A stretch of 64,000 bases of DNA from Lachnospiraceae bacterium OM04-12BH (GTDB lineage Bacteria > Bacillota > Clostridia > Lachnospirales > Lachnospiraceae): the NCBI GenBank assembly GCA_003490145.1, contig QULQ01000003.1:62001-126000 (forward strand), in the 5' to 3' direction. Positions 18,861-27,096 of the stretch are shown one piece after another. Position 1 is the first letter of the stretch; each line of letters starts with the position of its first letter. Under the pieces are notes generated by a model. That model was not told the DNA's origin, made no database searches, and saw only the letters and a list, made by a program, of their open reading frames with translations. The translations under genes and the position numbers were made by a program.

Positions 18861-20237
18861 ATGGTCAATTTTGCGGGGATGGAATTTATATTCTATTTTT
18901 TTCCTGTTTTTTTACTGATATATCATCTGATCCCCATAAAATATAAGGATGTAGTTCTGCTTCTTGGCAGTTATCTTTTCTATGCATCAGGGGATCTGAA
19001 ATATGTTCTTCTGCTTCTTTTGCTGACTCTTTGTAATTACTTTATGGGACAGCAGATCCATAAGCTTTCCGAAGGCTATAAAATGCATAGCTGGCAAAGG
19101 ACAGAGAGGAAAAAAAAGCTTGCGTTCATTATCAGTCTGGATGTCACAGTGCTTCTTGTTTTCAAGATGCTTGCGGTTTTCGTGGACAGCAGCCTGTTTC
19201 CTCTTGGACTCAGCTTTTACCTGTTTAAGATGATCTCCTTTCAGGTAGATTATTACAGAGGGGAGATTTTCGAAAAGACATCATTCCTGTCAGTTGCTGT
19301 GTATTTTTCCCTGTTTCCCCAGGTGATCTCTGGTCCGATCATGCGCTATAATGAAGGAACTGAGCCGCAGAACAGAATTTACTGTCTTTCACAGCTTGAG
19401 GACGGCATGAAGTATTTTGCAGCGGGACTTGGCATGAAGGTACTGCTGGCAGACCGGCTGGCGATTCTGTGGAATGATCTGCAGATGATCGGCTATCAGA
19501 GTATTTCAACGCCGCTGGCATGGCTTGGGGCAGCAGGCTATTCCCTGCAGTTATATTTTGACTTCTGGGGTTATTCCCTGATGGCATCCGGTATACTGGT
19601 ATGTCTGGGCTTTGATTTTATTGAAAACTTTCATCATCCTTATGCATCAGGCAGTATAGGGGAGTTTTACCGAAGATGGCATATGACACTTGGGAGGTTT
19701 TTCAGGGATTATGTGTATATTCCGCTTGGAGGAAGCAGATGCAGGAAGAATAGGTTGATCCTGAATCTTATGATCGTATGGCTGATCACGGGACTGTGGC
19801 ATGGAAACGGGCTGAATTACCTGCTGTGGGGCGCTGTGCTTGGTCTGTTTATCATGCTGGAAAAGCTGTTTTATGGGGAAAGGCTGAAAAAGCTTCCGGT
19901 GCTCCGGAATCTGTATGTTCTGTTTCTGATCCCGTTGACGTGGGTGATTTTTGCGATCACAGATCTGCACCAGCTTCTGATTTATTTTGGCAGGCTTTTC
20001 CCGGTATTTGGCGGCACAGGCATTGCAGTGAATACTGGAGATTTCCTGAAATATACAGGAACCTATGGAAAGCTTTTCCTGGCAGGCGGACTGCTCTGTA
20101 TTCCGGGTGTTTTTGATTTCCTGGAAAAGCACAGAAAGAATCCACTCGTGATCGCAGGACTTCTGCTGATCTTCTGGTATTCGGTTTATTTTATGGCAAG
20201 CAGTGGAGAAAATCCATTTTTATATTTTCAGTTTTAA
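18861..20237 (+). CDS. MBOAT family O-acyltransferase (AlgI/DltB-like)
   Basis: This integral membrane protein (458 residues, about ten hydrophobic segments) moves acyl groups across the membrane to a surface polymer. The MBOAT core is clear: RRWHMTLGRFFRDYVYIPLG, then LIVWLITGLWHGNG-like sequence in which the histidine of WHG is the conserved catalytic residue. The start could be ATG 18861 or ATG 18879 (Met-Glu-Phe-Ile-Phe); the upstream one is kept because of GAAGG at proper distance. The next gene encodes an SGNH protein, the usual partner in O-acetylation of exopolysaccharide, peptidoglycan or teichoic acid. Acceptor unknown. Confidence 0.93.
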   Translation: MVNFAGMEFIFYFFPVFLLIYHLIPIKYKDVVLLLGSYLFYASGDLKYVLLLLLLTLCNYFMGQQIHKLSEGYKMHSWQRTERKKKLAFIISLDVTVLLVFKMLAVFVDSSLFPLGLSFYLFKMISFQVDYYRGEIFEKTSFLSVAVYFSLFPQVISGPIMRYNEGTEPQNRIYCLSQLEDGMKYFAAGLGMKVLLADRLAILWNDLQMIGYQSISTPLAWLGAAGYSLQLYFDFWGYSLMASGILVCLGFDFIENFHHPYASGSIGEFYRRWHMTLGRFFRDYVYIPLGGSRCRKNRLILNLMIVWLITGLWHGNGLNYLLWGAVLGLFIMLEKLFYGERLKKLPVLRNLYVLFLIPLTWVIFAITDLHQLLIYFGRLFPVFGGTGIAVNTGDFLKYTGTYGKLFLAGGLLCIPGVFDFLEKHRKNPLVIAGLLLIFWYSVYFMASSGENPFLYFQF

Positions 20238-20248
20238 GGTGAGCAGGG

Positions 20249-21388
20249 ATGAAACATTTGAAGGAAAGTCCGTTTTTCTTTTTGCTTATGTTGTCGGGTA
20301 TTTTATTTACCATACTGGCAGCGATCGGGAAAAATAACATATACCGGGATCAGCAGTATCATCCGGAAAAGGGACCGCTTCTGTCGATTCTGTTTACTGC
20401 CATGAATGAGGACATTTATCCCTGGCAGTTATTTGCAGACGCTCAGGCGGTTGAGACAGAGGGCAGTGCTGTCAATCCGGCAGAGGATGACCAGAATGGT
20501 CAAAATGTAGACCAAACATCTGAAAGCGGTCAAAACACCGATGACACCTCTGACAGTGCAAAAGATACAGGTGAAGGAAACGACACAGCTTCTGGCAGTG
20601 ATTCCACAGCAGGAAATAGTACTGTCAGTGGAAATAACGCTGCACAGGAAAAGGAAGATGATGCTGCCGGTGGTATGCCACAGGAGGAGCCACCTTACGG
20701 TGAGAACAGACCGGAGCCTTTAAGAGGCAGTACGGAGGAAGAGTATTTAAGCCATATCTCAGCCGATATCTATGGAGATGCAGGAGTGCAGAAGGCTGCA
20801 GAATATCCTTTTGTGGCGGTAGATGAGAGCTACTTTGATGATGCCCTGTTTATCGGTGATTCCAGAACGGTCGGGCTCCATGATTATACAGATCTGTCGG
20901 AGCATGCGGATTTTCTCTGTAAGACATCGCTGACGATTTATAAGGTACTGGATGAGAATTTCAAGGGCATGGGAACAGTAGAAGAGGTTCTCAAGAAAAA
21001 GCAGTATGGAAAGATCTATATCATGGTCGGTATCAATGAGCTTGGAAGAGGAACCACAGAGGATTTCATGGCAAAGTATACGGAGGTCGTGGACACGCTG
21101 CATGAGTGGGATCCGGATGCCAGGATCATCATTCAGGGCATTATGAAGGTGAGTAAAAAGAAGGATACAGAGGATAAAGTCTTCAATAACAGCAATATAA
21201 CAGGAAGAAATCATGCCATTGCCACGCTGGCAGATAATTATCATATCTTTTATATTGATATGAATGAGGCGGTCTGTGATGAGGAAGGAAATCTGAATGC
21301 GGAATATACCCATGATCAGATCCATCTGCTTGGTATGTACAATGACCTTTGGAAGGATTTCCTGATGACGAAGGGAATCAGCGGATAG
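20249..21388 (+). CDS. SGNH/GDSL-family surface acyl-transfer protein
   Basis: The 379-residue protein has an N-terminal membrane anchor (about 8-26, FFFLLMLSGILFTILAAIG), then a linker of about 90 residues rich in Gly, Ser, Thr, Asp, Asn and Gln (residues about 70-150), then an SGNH domain. The catalytic serine sits in FIGDSRTVGLHD, the Gly/Asn blocks in IMVGINELGRG, and the Asp-x-x-His pair in HDQIHLLG. The domain faces outside and likely completes the acyl transfer started by the MBOAT protein 11 bases upstream. The flexible linker would let the domain reach into the wall. Confidence 0.88.
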   Translation: MKHLKESPFFFLLMLSGILFTILAAIGKNNIYRDQQYHPEKGPLLSILFTAMNEDIYPWQLFADAQAVETEGSAVNPAEDDQNGQNVDQTSESGQNTDDTSDSAKDTGEGNDTASGSDSTAGNSTVSGNNAAQEKEDDAAGGMPQEEPPYGENRPEPLRGSTEEEYLSHISADIYGDAGVQKAAEYPFVAVDESYFDDALFIGDSRTVGLHDYTDLSEHADFLCKTSLTIYKVLDENFKGMGTVEEVLKKKQYGKIYIMVGINELGRGTTEDFMAKYTEVVDTLHEWDPDARIIIQGIMKVSKKKDTEDKVFNNSNITGRNHAIATLADNYHIFYIDMNEAVCDEEGNLNAEYTHDQIHLLGMYNDLWKDFLMTKGISG

Positions 21389-21420
21389 AAGGTACCGGAA
21401 CTGCAGGATTTGTATTTACG

Positions 21421-21450
21421 TGTATAAAAACCTCCAGATCAGAAAAACTA
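21421..21450 (+). promoter_or_regulatory. SigG-like promoter for spoVAD, -10 inside hairpin loop
   Basis: TGTATA (21421-21426), 17 bases, AAAACTA (21444-21450): 6 of 6 and 5 of 7 against the SigG consensus. The expected start near 21457 falls in the loop of the 21426-21480 hairpin, so the transcript would lack the left arm. Confidence 0.5.
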
Positions 21451-21480
21451 CTAGAAAAGTAATTTGATCTGGAGGTTTTT
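21426..21480 (+). terminator. Terminator-like hairpin that contains the spoVAD Shine-Dalgarno
   Basis: A perfect 16-base inverted repeat: left arm 21426-21441 (AAAAACCTCCAGATCA), right arm 21465-21480, loop of 23 bases. The right arm holds GGAGG (21471-21475), six bases before ATG 21482, and the U-run directly precedes that ATG. Read-through RNA from the SGNH gene would terminate or hide the ribosome site. Confidence 0.8.
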
Positions 21481-21481
21481 T

Positions 21482-22519
21482 ATGGACAGCTGGAAAGGTG
21501 CATTTTTTGAACAGGGAAGGCAGAGCATTAAAATTCCTGTGCCGGTTTATATCAGGGCAAGTGCCAGTATAGCAGGGAGCAAGGAGGGAGATGGACCCCT
21601 TGGCGATCTGTTTGATATGGTTGGAGTAGATGATAAATTTGGCAGTAATACATGGGAAGAAGCAGAAAGCACTCTGCAGAAGGAGACACTGCAGCTTGCC
21701 ATAGGGAAGGCAGGGCTCAGTGGTGAGGATATCCGTTTCCTGCTTGCCGGGGATCTTTTGGCACAGTCCATGGCAAGCAGCTTTGGCCTTGCATCCTTCC
21801 AGATCCCGCTGATCGGCTTGTATGGAGCCTGTTCCACCTGTGGACTTTCCCTGGCCATGGCTGCGGCCCTGATCGTTGGCGGAATGGCACAGTATGTGGC
21901 CAGTGTGACATCCAGCCATTTTGCCAGTGCAGAAAAGGAGTTCCGTTACCCGCTTGGATATGGAAATCAGAGACCTCTGTCGGCCACCTGGACAGTAACG
22001 GGAAGCGGTGCCTTTATCTTAAGCAGCCTGAAGGGGAAAAAAGACAGAGCAGTGATCACAGGGCTTACGATAGGAAAGATCGTGGATCTTGGGATGAAGG
22101 ATTCCATGAATATGGGAGCATGTATGGCACCGGCAGCATCGAGCTTAATCTGTCAGCATTTTGCGGACTTTGGCAGAACACCGGAGGACTATGACCGGAT
22201 CATAACCGGTGATCTTGGCCTTGTAGGCCAGCGGGTGCTTCTGGATATGCTGGCTGAGAAAGGCTTTGACCTATCCGGAAAGCATATGGATTGCGGCATT
22301 GAGATCTATGATGAGAAGCAGGATGCCCACGCAGGAGGAAGCGGCTGTGGCTGCAGTGCAGTGGTACTGTCAGCGCTGATCTTAAAGAAGCTGGAGGAGG
22401 GCGAATGGAAAAGGGTGCTCTTTGTCCCTACAGGAGCGCTTTTAAGCAAGACCAGCTTCAATGAAGGCAAAAGCATACCGGGAATTGCCCACGCACTGGT
22501 GCTGGAGAGATGCTCATAA
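21482..22519 (+). CDS. spoVAD: Stage V sporulation protein AD
   Basis: SpoVAD has a thiolase-like fold and is the soluble, membrane-associated component that binds dipicolinic acid for the SpoVA channel. The 345-residue sequence matches along its length: AFFEQGRQSIKIPVPVYIRA at the start, LLAGDLLAQSMASSF, GLYGACSTCGLSLAMAA, the SSHFASAEKEFRYPLGYGNQ segment and HAGGSGCGCSAVV near the end. ATG 21482 is preferred over an upstream TTG because GGAGG lies six bases ahead. It stands alone, not adjacent to spoVAC or spoVAE. See the hairpin feature for its unusual leader. Confidence 0.96.
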   Translation: MDSWKGAFFEQGRQSIKIPVPVYIRASASIAGSKEGDGPLGDLFDMVGVDDKFGSNTWEEAESTLQKETLQLAIGKAGLSGEDIRFLLAGDLLAQSMASSFGLASFQIPLIGLYGACSTCGLSLAMAAALIVGGMAQYVASVTSSHFASAEKEFRYPLGYGNQRPLSATWTVTGSGAFILSSLKGKKDRAVITGLTIGKIVDLGMKDSMNMGACMAPAASSLICQHFADFGRTPEDYDRIITGDLGLVGQRVLLDMLAEKGFDLSGKHMDCGIEIYDEKQDAHAGGSGCGCSAVVLSALILKKLEEGEWKRVLFVPTGALLSKTSFNEGKSIPGIAHALVLERCS

Positions 22520-22591
22520 GGGTGCTGGAAGGGAAAACGGAATGAAGAAAACAGGAAAGGGTATTATAAAACGTGTAGGCACCAGTCAAAA

Positions 22592-22620
22592 TGGACATTG
22601 GGAAATACTCATGATACAAT
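22592..22620 (+). promoter_or_regulatory. SigA-type promoter for the EEP-family gene
   Basis: TGGACA (22592-22597), 17 bases, TACAAT (22615-22620), 46 bases before the TTG start. The rest of the gap after spoVAD shows no terminator. Confidence 0.65.
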
Positions 22621-22665
22621 AAGTTCAGATACGAATCAAGCTGTATCGGAAAGAGGACTTATATA

Positions 22666-23751
22666 TTGAAAAAAGCAGGAAAAAGAATCGGAATTATCAT
22701 ACTGGTGATTCTGCTGATCGTGGCAGCTTATCTGGTCTATGTCATGGTGTCCTATCACAGGCTGCCGGACAAACTGACTCTTGAGGTCAACAGAACAGGG
22801 AATCAGGCAGCCTTTGAGGAGGATCGTCAGGTAGAGGTTGGAAAGTATTACTGGATCATGACCTATAATATTGGTTTTGGGGCTTACCGGAATGACTACA
22901 GCTTCTTTATGGACGGGGGCAGGAGCTCCTGGGCGAAGGACGAGGAGAGCGTGACTGCCGGCATTTGTGGAATGGGAGATATCGTAAATACAGTTAATCC
23001 TGATTTCGTGCTTATGCAGGAGGTAGATATTGATGGAACCAGATCCTATCATGTGAATGAGCTGGAGCTGATGAATCAGTTTGTGACAGGCTATTATTAC
23101 ACCTTTGCTGAGAATTATGATTCTCCATTTTTGTTTTTCCCGCCGTGGGAGCCCCATGGTGCCAATCAGGCAGGAATCGTGACCTATTCGCGCAGCGAGA
23201 TCACAGATACGATGAGAAGAAGCCTTCCTATTTCCCAGTCCTTCAGCAGGTTCCTGGATCTGGACAGATGCTATTCCATTTCAAGGATCCCTCTGGAAAA
23301 CGGAAAGAGCCTCTGTCTTTATAATGTACATCTTTCTGCATACGGGGCAGATGCTTCCGTCAGGGACGGACAGCTTGCCATGCTCTACGAGGATATGAAA
23401 GCAGACTATAAGGAAGGAAATTATATCATCTGTGGCGGTGATTTTAACCATAACATGAAACAGACTGTTATAGAAAATACAGATGAATGGGCACAGCCCT
23501 TCCCGAGGGAATCACTTCCGGAGGGCTTTAGGCTTGCCATTGATTCTGCCAAGGCAGAAGATATAGAGCATAACAGCTGCAGGGATGCAGGAGAGCCTTA
23601 TCAGGAAGGACAGACACAGACCTATACCCTGGATGGATTTATTGTTTCTGACAATGTTGGCGTAAATTATTATACCAATATGGACTGGCGTTATGAGCTT
23701 TCTGACCATGATCCGGTATTAATGCAGTTTATGCTTCTGAAATCAGAATAA
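22666..23751 (+). CDS. Endonuclease/exonuclease/phosphatase family protein, membrane anchored
   Basis: The 361-residue protein has an N-terminal membrane helix (about 6-27, KRIGIIILVILLIVAAYLVY) and an EEP domain (DNase I-like fold) outside the cell or facing the membrane. Catalytic landmarks are YNIGFG, the metal-binding glutamate in MQEVD, YNVHLSAYG, GGDFNH and the terminal SDHDPV. EEP enzymes hydrolyse phosphodiesters of nucleic acids, phosphoinositides or sphingomyelin; which applies here is not evident. The start is a TTG at 22666 with AAAGAGGA ahead; no in-frame ATG gives the full anchor. Confidence 0.88.
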   Translation: MKKAGKRIGIIILVILLIVAAYLVYVMVSYHRLPDKLTLEVNRTGNQAAFEEDRQVEVGKYYWIMTYNIGFGAYRNDYSFFMDGGRSSWAKDEESVTAGICGMGDIVNTVNPDFVLMQEVDIDGTRSYHVNELELMNQFVTGYYYTFAENYDSPFLFFPPWEPHGANQAGIVTYSRSEITDTMRRSLPISQSFSRFLDLDRCYSISRIPLENGKSLCLYNVHLSAYGADASVRDGQLAMLYEDMKADYKEGNYIICGGDFNHNMKQTVIENTDEWAQPFPRESLPEGFRLAIDSAKAEDIEHNSCRDAGEPYQEGQTQTYTLDGFIVSDNVGVNYYTNMDWRYELSDHDPVLMQFMLLKSE

Positions 23752-23774
23752 AAGAAGAGAAAAATGACATACTA
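23745..23774 (+). promoter_or_regulatory. SigG-like promoter for spoVAA-spoVAB
   Basis: AGAATA (23745-23750, overlapping the preceding stop codon), 17 bases, CATACTA (23768-23774). 5 of 6 and 7 of 7 match the SigG consensus, the best of the four in this window. Confidence 0.65.
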
Positions 23775-23800
23775 GTCTTCAGAAAAAGGAAGGTAATGGT

Positions 23801-24430
23801 ATGTCATCAAAGGTTTTATATTTAAAAGCAGAACAGAATGCGGAGGTAATGCAGGCACAGGTATGTGTAAAGGACATTGCCTCCGTTTACTGTTCTGACA
23901 GGAGCATCACTTCCAAGGTGAAGGCACTTAAGATTTATCAGTTTCAGGAGGAGAAAAGAAAACGACAGGTAATCAGCATTCTGCGTGTGATCGAGCTGAT
24001 CGAAAAGGAATGCCCGGCCGTTACAGTGGAGAGCGTAGGAGAAAATGCAACATTGATCGAACTGGTCAATGTGAGCCGGCACAAAACCATGGCGCAGACG
24101 GTCAGACTGATTTTTGTCATGCTGATCAGCTTCTTCGGAACAGGCTTTACCATTATGGCATTTCACAATGACATCAGCATCAACAGGCTTTTTTCCAGGG
24201 TATACGAACAGGTCATGGGATATACGCCTCAGGGATTTACCATTCTGGAGATTGCCTATTCCCTTGGACTCGCAGTAGGGATTATCGTATTCTTCAATCA
24301 TATCGGGGGCAGACGGCTGACGAAGGATCCCACGCCGATCGAGGTGGAAATGCGTGTATATGAAACAGATGTCAATAAGGCACTGATCGAAACAGCAGAC
24401 AGGGAGGGCAAGACCATTGATGCTTCCTGA
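23801..24430 (+). CDS. spoVAA: Stage V sporulation protein AA
   Basis: SpoVAA belongs to the dipicolinate channel complex of the forespore membrane. The 209-residue protein has a soluble N-terminal part (VCVKDIASVYCSDRSI, then VTVESVGENATLIELV) and two membrane segments (about 104-124 and 150-170, with NHIGGRRLTKDPTPIEVEMR after the second), as in Bacillus SpoVAA. AAGGAAGG precedes ATG 23801. It overlaps spoVAB by 11 bases, the standard AA-AB order. Confidence 0.93.
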   Translation: MSSKVLYLKAEQNAEVMQAQVCVKDIASVYCSDRSITSKVKALKIYQFQEEKRKRQVISILRVIELIEKECPAVTVESVGENATLIELVNVSRHKTMAQTVRLIFVMLISFFGTGFTIMAFHNDISINRLFSRVYEQVMGYTPQGFTILEIAYSLGLAVGIIVFFNHIGGRRLTKDPTPIEVEMRVYETDVNKALIETADREGKTIDAS

Positions 24431-24914
24431 TCAGATCCTTCTTGGGATATTTGGATTTTCCTTTGGCCTGCTTTCCTCGGCAGGGGTATTTACCGTGCTT
24501 TCTTCTGTAGGGCTGATACCCAGGTTTGCCGGAAGGATGCATGTGGCAGATAAAGTATTTGCGCTGGAGGAGGCAGTGATCCTTGGCACGGTTTTCGGGT
24601 GCATTGCCAGTGTGTTCCCGGACTGCCTTCAGGCAGGAAGCTATCTGCTGTCCAGGGAACCCTTTGGGGAAGCTACAGCAGCAGTAGTCAGAGTGACAGG
24701 AACAGTGTTTCTGTGCTTTTACGGTTTTTTTTCGGGAAGCTTTATCGGATGCCTGGCATTTGCCATTGCGGAGATGCTGGATTCCATTCCCATTTTTGCA
24801 AGGAGAATGGGTTTCCGGCATGGTCTTGGGATCGCCATAGCGGCAGCTGCTTTTGGGAAGCTCTTTGGCAGTCTGTTTTATTTTTCCAGACAGATCTTTC
24901 TGTCCGGGATGTAA
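24420..24914 (+). CDS. spoVAB: Stage V sporulation protein AB
   Basis: The 164-residue hydrophobic protein has four predicted membrane helices and the family pattern FGFSFGLLSSAGVFTVLSSV, LIPRFAGRMHVADKV and FGCIASVFPD. It is thought to be part of the SpoVA channel. ATG 24420 lies inside the end of spoVAA, so translation is probably coupled. A TTG one codon earlier is also possible. SpoVAC, SpoVAD and SpoVAE lie elsewhere in this window rather than directly after it. Confidence 0.92.
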   Translation: MLPDQILLGIFGFSFGLLSSAGVFTVLSSVGLIPRFAGRMHVADKVFALEEAVILGTVFGCIASVFPDCLQAGSYLLSREPFGEATAAVVRVTGTVFLCFYGFFSGSFIGCLAFAIAEMLDSIPIFARRMGFRHGLGIAIAAAAFGKLFGSLFYFSRQIFLSGM

Positions 24915-24919
24915 TAGTA

Positions 24920-24948
24920 TTGAAAAAAGCAGAAAAGTTGATTAAAAT
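24920..24948 (+). promoter_or_regulatory. SigA-type promoter for the small-protein/ridA/shikimate-kinase-like group
   Basis: TTGAAA (24920-24925), 17 bases, TAAAAT (24943-24948). It gives the genes after spoVAB a vegetative start. Confidence 0.6.
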
Positions 24949-24977
24949 GGATGTGCACATGTAAAGGAGGTATGGAG

Positions 24978-25208
24978 ATGCGTTCTATGGAATTCAAGAT
25001 GGAGCGTCCGGGACTTTTGAAGGAAGGCGATCAGATCACGGTGACAGAGGGTGTTCTGCCAAGTAATTACTATTATACGATAGATCCTTCCCTTGCAATG
25101 TCACCCAATATTCCTTTCCGTGAGAGACTAAGGACAAGAGAGGGGCGTGTCAGCGCTGTCATCCAGAATGAAAGAGGCTACTACGTCACCGCAGAATTTG
25201 ATGAGTAG
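24978..25208 (+). CDS. Small conserved-looking protein of unknown function
   Basis: A 76-residue soluble protein without membrane segment or cysteines in the chosen form. Its sequence (FKMERPGLLKEGDQITVTEG, later RTREGRVSAVIQNERGYYV) suggests a small beta-barrel or OB-like fold, but I do not recognise a family. AAAGGAGG (24963-24970) lies seven bases before ATG 24978 and only one base before ATG 24972, so 24978 is preferred. It is followed 16 bases later by ridA. Confidence 0.7.
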   Translation: MRSMEFKMERPGLLKEGDQITVTEGVLPSNYYYTIDPSLAMSPNIPFRERLRTREGRVSAVIQNERGYYVTAEFDE

Positions 25209-25224
25209 AGAAGGAGAGAAAAAC

Positions 25225-25605
25225 ATGTTACAGAAGATTTCAACAGATAAGGCACCTGCAGCTATCGGACCCTATTCCCAGGGAATTATTGCAAACGGTA
25301 TGTTATATGCATCCGGTCAGATTCCGATCATTCCATCTACAGGAGAGCTGGAGACAGGGGATATTACTGCACAGGCAAAGCAGGCCATCGAAAATGCAGG
25401 AGAGATACTGAAGGCAGCAGGCACGGATTATGAGCATGTGGTAAAGACCACCTGCTTCCTTGCGGATATGGCAGATTTTGCAGCCTTCAACAGTGTATAT
25501 GAGAAATACTTTACCGGGAAGCCGGCAAGAAGCTGTGTAGCCGTAAAGCAGCTTCCAAAGAACGTGCTCTGCGAAGTAGAAGTGATCGCCGCCCTGGAAG
25601 ATTAA
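25225..25605 (+). CDS. ridA: RidA family reactive intermediate deaminase
   Basis: RidA hydrolyses enamine/imine intermediates such as 2-aminoacrylate to ketoacids and ammonia, protecting PLP enzymes. The 126-residue protein shows the family pattern APAAIGPYSQGI, LYASGQIPI, DMADFAAFNSVYEKYF and the catalytic arginine in RSCVAVKQLPKN, followed by VEVEVIA-like sequence. AAGGAGAG precedes ATG 25225; the frame open further upstream lies in the small gene before it. It is followed without spacing by the shikimate-kinase-like gene. Confidence 0.95.
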   Translation: MLQKISTDKAPAAIGPYSQGIIANGMLYASGQIPIIPSTGELETGDITAQAKQAIENAGEILKAAGTDYEHVVKTTCFLADMADFAAFNSVYEKYFTGKPARSCVAVKQLPKNVLCEVEVIAALED

Positions 25606-25608
25606 GTG

Positions 25609-26127
25609 ATGACGGGGAAAAATGTGATTCTGATCGGGATGCCGGGAGCAGGCAAGAGTACCGTGGGAGTGGTGCTTGCCAAGAAACTGGGGTATTCCTT
25701 TACTGATTCTGACCTGGTGATCCAGGAACAGACAGGAAGGCTTCTCTATCAGCTGATCGAGGCATATGGAGAAGAGGGATTTCTTGAAATTGAAAACAGG
25801 ATCAATGCCACGCTTATTCTGTCAGGCCATGTGATCGCTACAGGAGGCAGCGTGGTATACGGAGAAGAGGCCATGGAGCATCTGTCAGAGATCGGATGCG
25901 TGGTGTATCTGAAGCTTTCCTATAAGGAGCTGACAGAACGTCTTGGGGATCTGCATAAAAGGGGTGTGGTCCTGAAGGAAGGATATACACTGGAAGACCT
26001 TTACCGGGAAAGAGTTCCGCTCTATGAAAAATGGGCGGATATCACCATCACCTGTGATGGAAGGAATATCCGGGATATTGTAGAGGAGATCAGTGAAAAA
26101 TACTTGAAGGAGTCATGGCAGCAATGA
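25609..26127 (+). CDS. Shikimate kinase-like P-loop kinase
   Basis: The 172-residue protein has the shikimate kinase layout: Walker A GMPGAGKST at the N-terminus, FTDSDLVIQ for the first aspartates, ATGGSVVY in place of the usual GGG motif and the lid arginine in RERVPLYEKWADI. Where true shikimate kinases carry a shikimate-binding arginine (FR-x-x-E), this has FLEIE. It may act on a different small hydroxylated substrate, or be a divergent shikimate kinase; aro genes are absent nearby. The ATG at 25609 follows the ridA stop by three bases, with a GTG one codon earlier. Confidence 0.8.
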   Translation: MTGKNVILIGMPGAGKSTVGVVLAKKLGYSFTDSDLVIQEQTGRLLYQLIEAYGEEGFLEIENRINATLILSGHVIATGGSVVYGEEAMEHLSEIGCVVYLKLSYKELTERLGDLHKRGVVLKEGYTLEDLYRERVPLYEKWADITITCDGRNIRDIVEEISEKYLKESWQQ

Positions 26128-27011
26128 AAAAAGGTTCACTGAAAAGCAGTCTGTTTCTGCTTCTGGCAGCATTTATCTGGGGTGTTGCCTTTGTCGCACA
26201 GAGCGTCGGGATGGATTACATGGGTCCCTTCAGCTTTAATGGAGCCAGATTTATCCTTGGCGCCCTGGTATTGTTACCGCTTGTGGTCACGAGAAGGCAG
26301 AAGGCTATAAAGGAAGGAAAGGAAGGCGCACCCTTTGGGGTTACGCTGAGGGGCGGTATTCTCTGTGGTATTGCTCTTGGCAGTGCGGCACTGTTCCAGC
26401 AGTTTGGAATCATGTATACCACAGTAGGAAAGGCAGGATTTATCACCACACTGTATATTATCCTGGTGCCGATCGCCAGTATTTTCCTTGGGAAAAAGGC
26501 CAGTGGAAAGGTATGGATCGGGGCGGCTCTGGCAGCTGTCGGCATGTATCTGCTCTGTATGACAGAGACACTAAAGCTTTCCAGAGGAGATCTGCTTGTA
26601 TTTATCTGTGCCCTGATCTTTACCGTACATATTCTGGTGATCGACCATTTTGCAGAAAAGGTGGATGGCGTGGAGCTTTCCTGTCTGCAGTTCCTGGTAG
26701 CGGGTGTGATCGGATGGACCGGAGCCATTTTATTTGAACATCCTGTACTGTCTGACTTTATAGCAGGCATCGTACCGCTTTCCTATGCGGGAATTTTATC
26801 CTGTGGCGTGGCATATACGCTGCAGATCATAGGGCAGAAGGATCTGGATCCCACAGTGGCATCCCTGATCCTGAGCATGGAATCTGTATTTTCCGTTCTG
26901 GCAGGCTTCGTGCTCCTGCACCAGACACTGAGCCTGCAGGAGCTGTCCGGATGCATACTTGTATTTGCGGCAGTGATTCTGGTACAGCTGCCGGATAAAA
27001 AGAAAAAATAA
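26124..27011 (+). CDS. DMT superfamily (EamA-type) permease
   Basis: The 295-residue protein has ten hydrophobic segments arranged as two EamA repeats, ending in a short lysine tail. Motifs are WGVAFVAQSVGMDYMGPF in the first repeat and LILSMESVFSVLAGF in the second. It exports or imports small metabolites such as amino acids; the substrate cannot be inferred. It overlaps the kinase gene at its start. ATG 26115 lies too close to AAGGAG (26107-26112), so ATG 26124 is listed, but either is possible. Confidence 0.9.
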   Translation: MKKGSLKSSLFLLLAAFIWGVAFVAQSVGMDYMGPFSFNGARFILGALVLLPLVVTRRQKAIKEGKEGAPFGVTLRGGILCGIALGSAALFQQFGIMYTTVGKAGFITTLYIILVPIASIFLGKKASGKVWIGAALAAVGMYLLCMTETLKLSRGDLLVFICALIFTVHILVIDHFAEKVDGVELSCLQFLVAGVIGWTGAILFEHPVLSDFIAGIVPLSYAGILSCGVAYTLQIIGQKDLDPTVASLILSMESVFSVLAGFVLLHQTLSLQELSGCILVFAAVILVQLPDKKKK

Positions 27012-27021
27012 GGATATGCTA
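26992..27021 (+). promoter_or_regulatory. Possible SigG-like promoter for spoVAE
   Basis: CGGATA (26992-26997, in the end of the permease gene), 17 bases, TATGCTA (27015-27021): 4 of 6 and 5 of 7 against SigG. Weaker than those of spoVAC and spoVAA, but placed correctly. Confidence 0.35.
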
Positions 27022-27096
27022 TATTCCAGCAGAAAGTGTTCCGGGTATGTGTCCGGGAAGTACCGGACGGAGATACGGACAGAAAGGATTTCAGGT

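Noticed and set aside
22542..22622. 26-codon frame after spoVAD whose first codons resemble the next gene's start
   Set aside because: Too short, covers the promoter of the next gene, and similarity is limited to a lysine-rich start.
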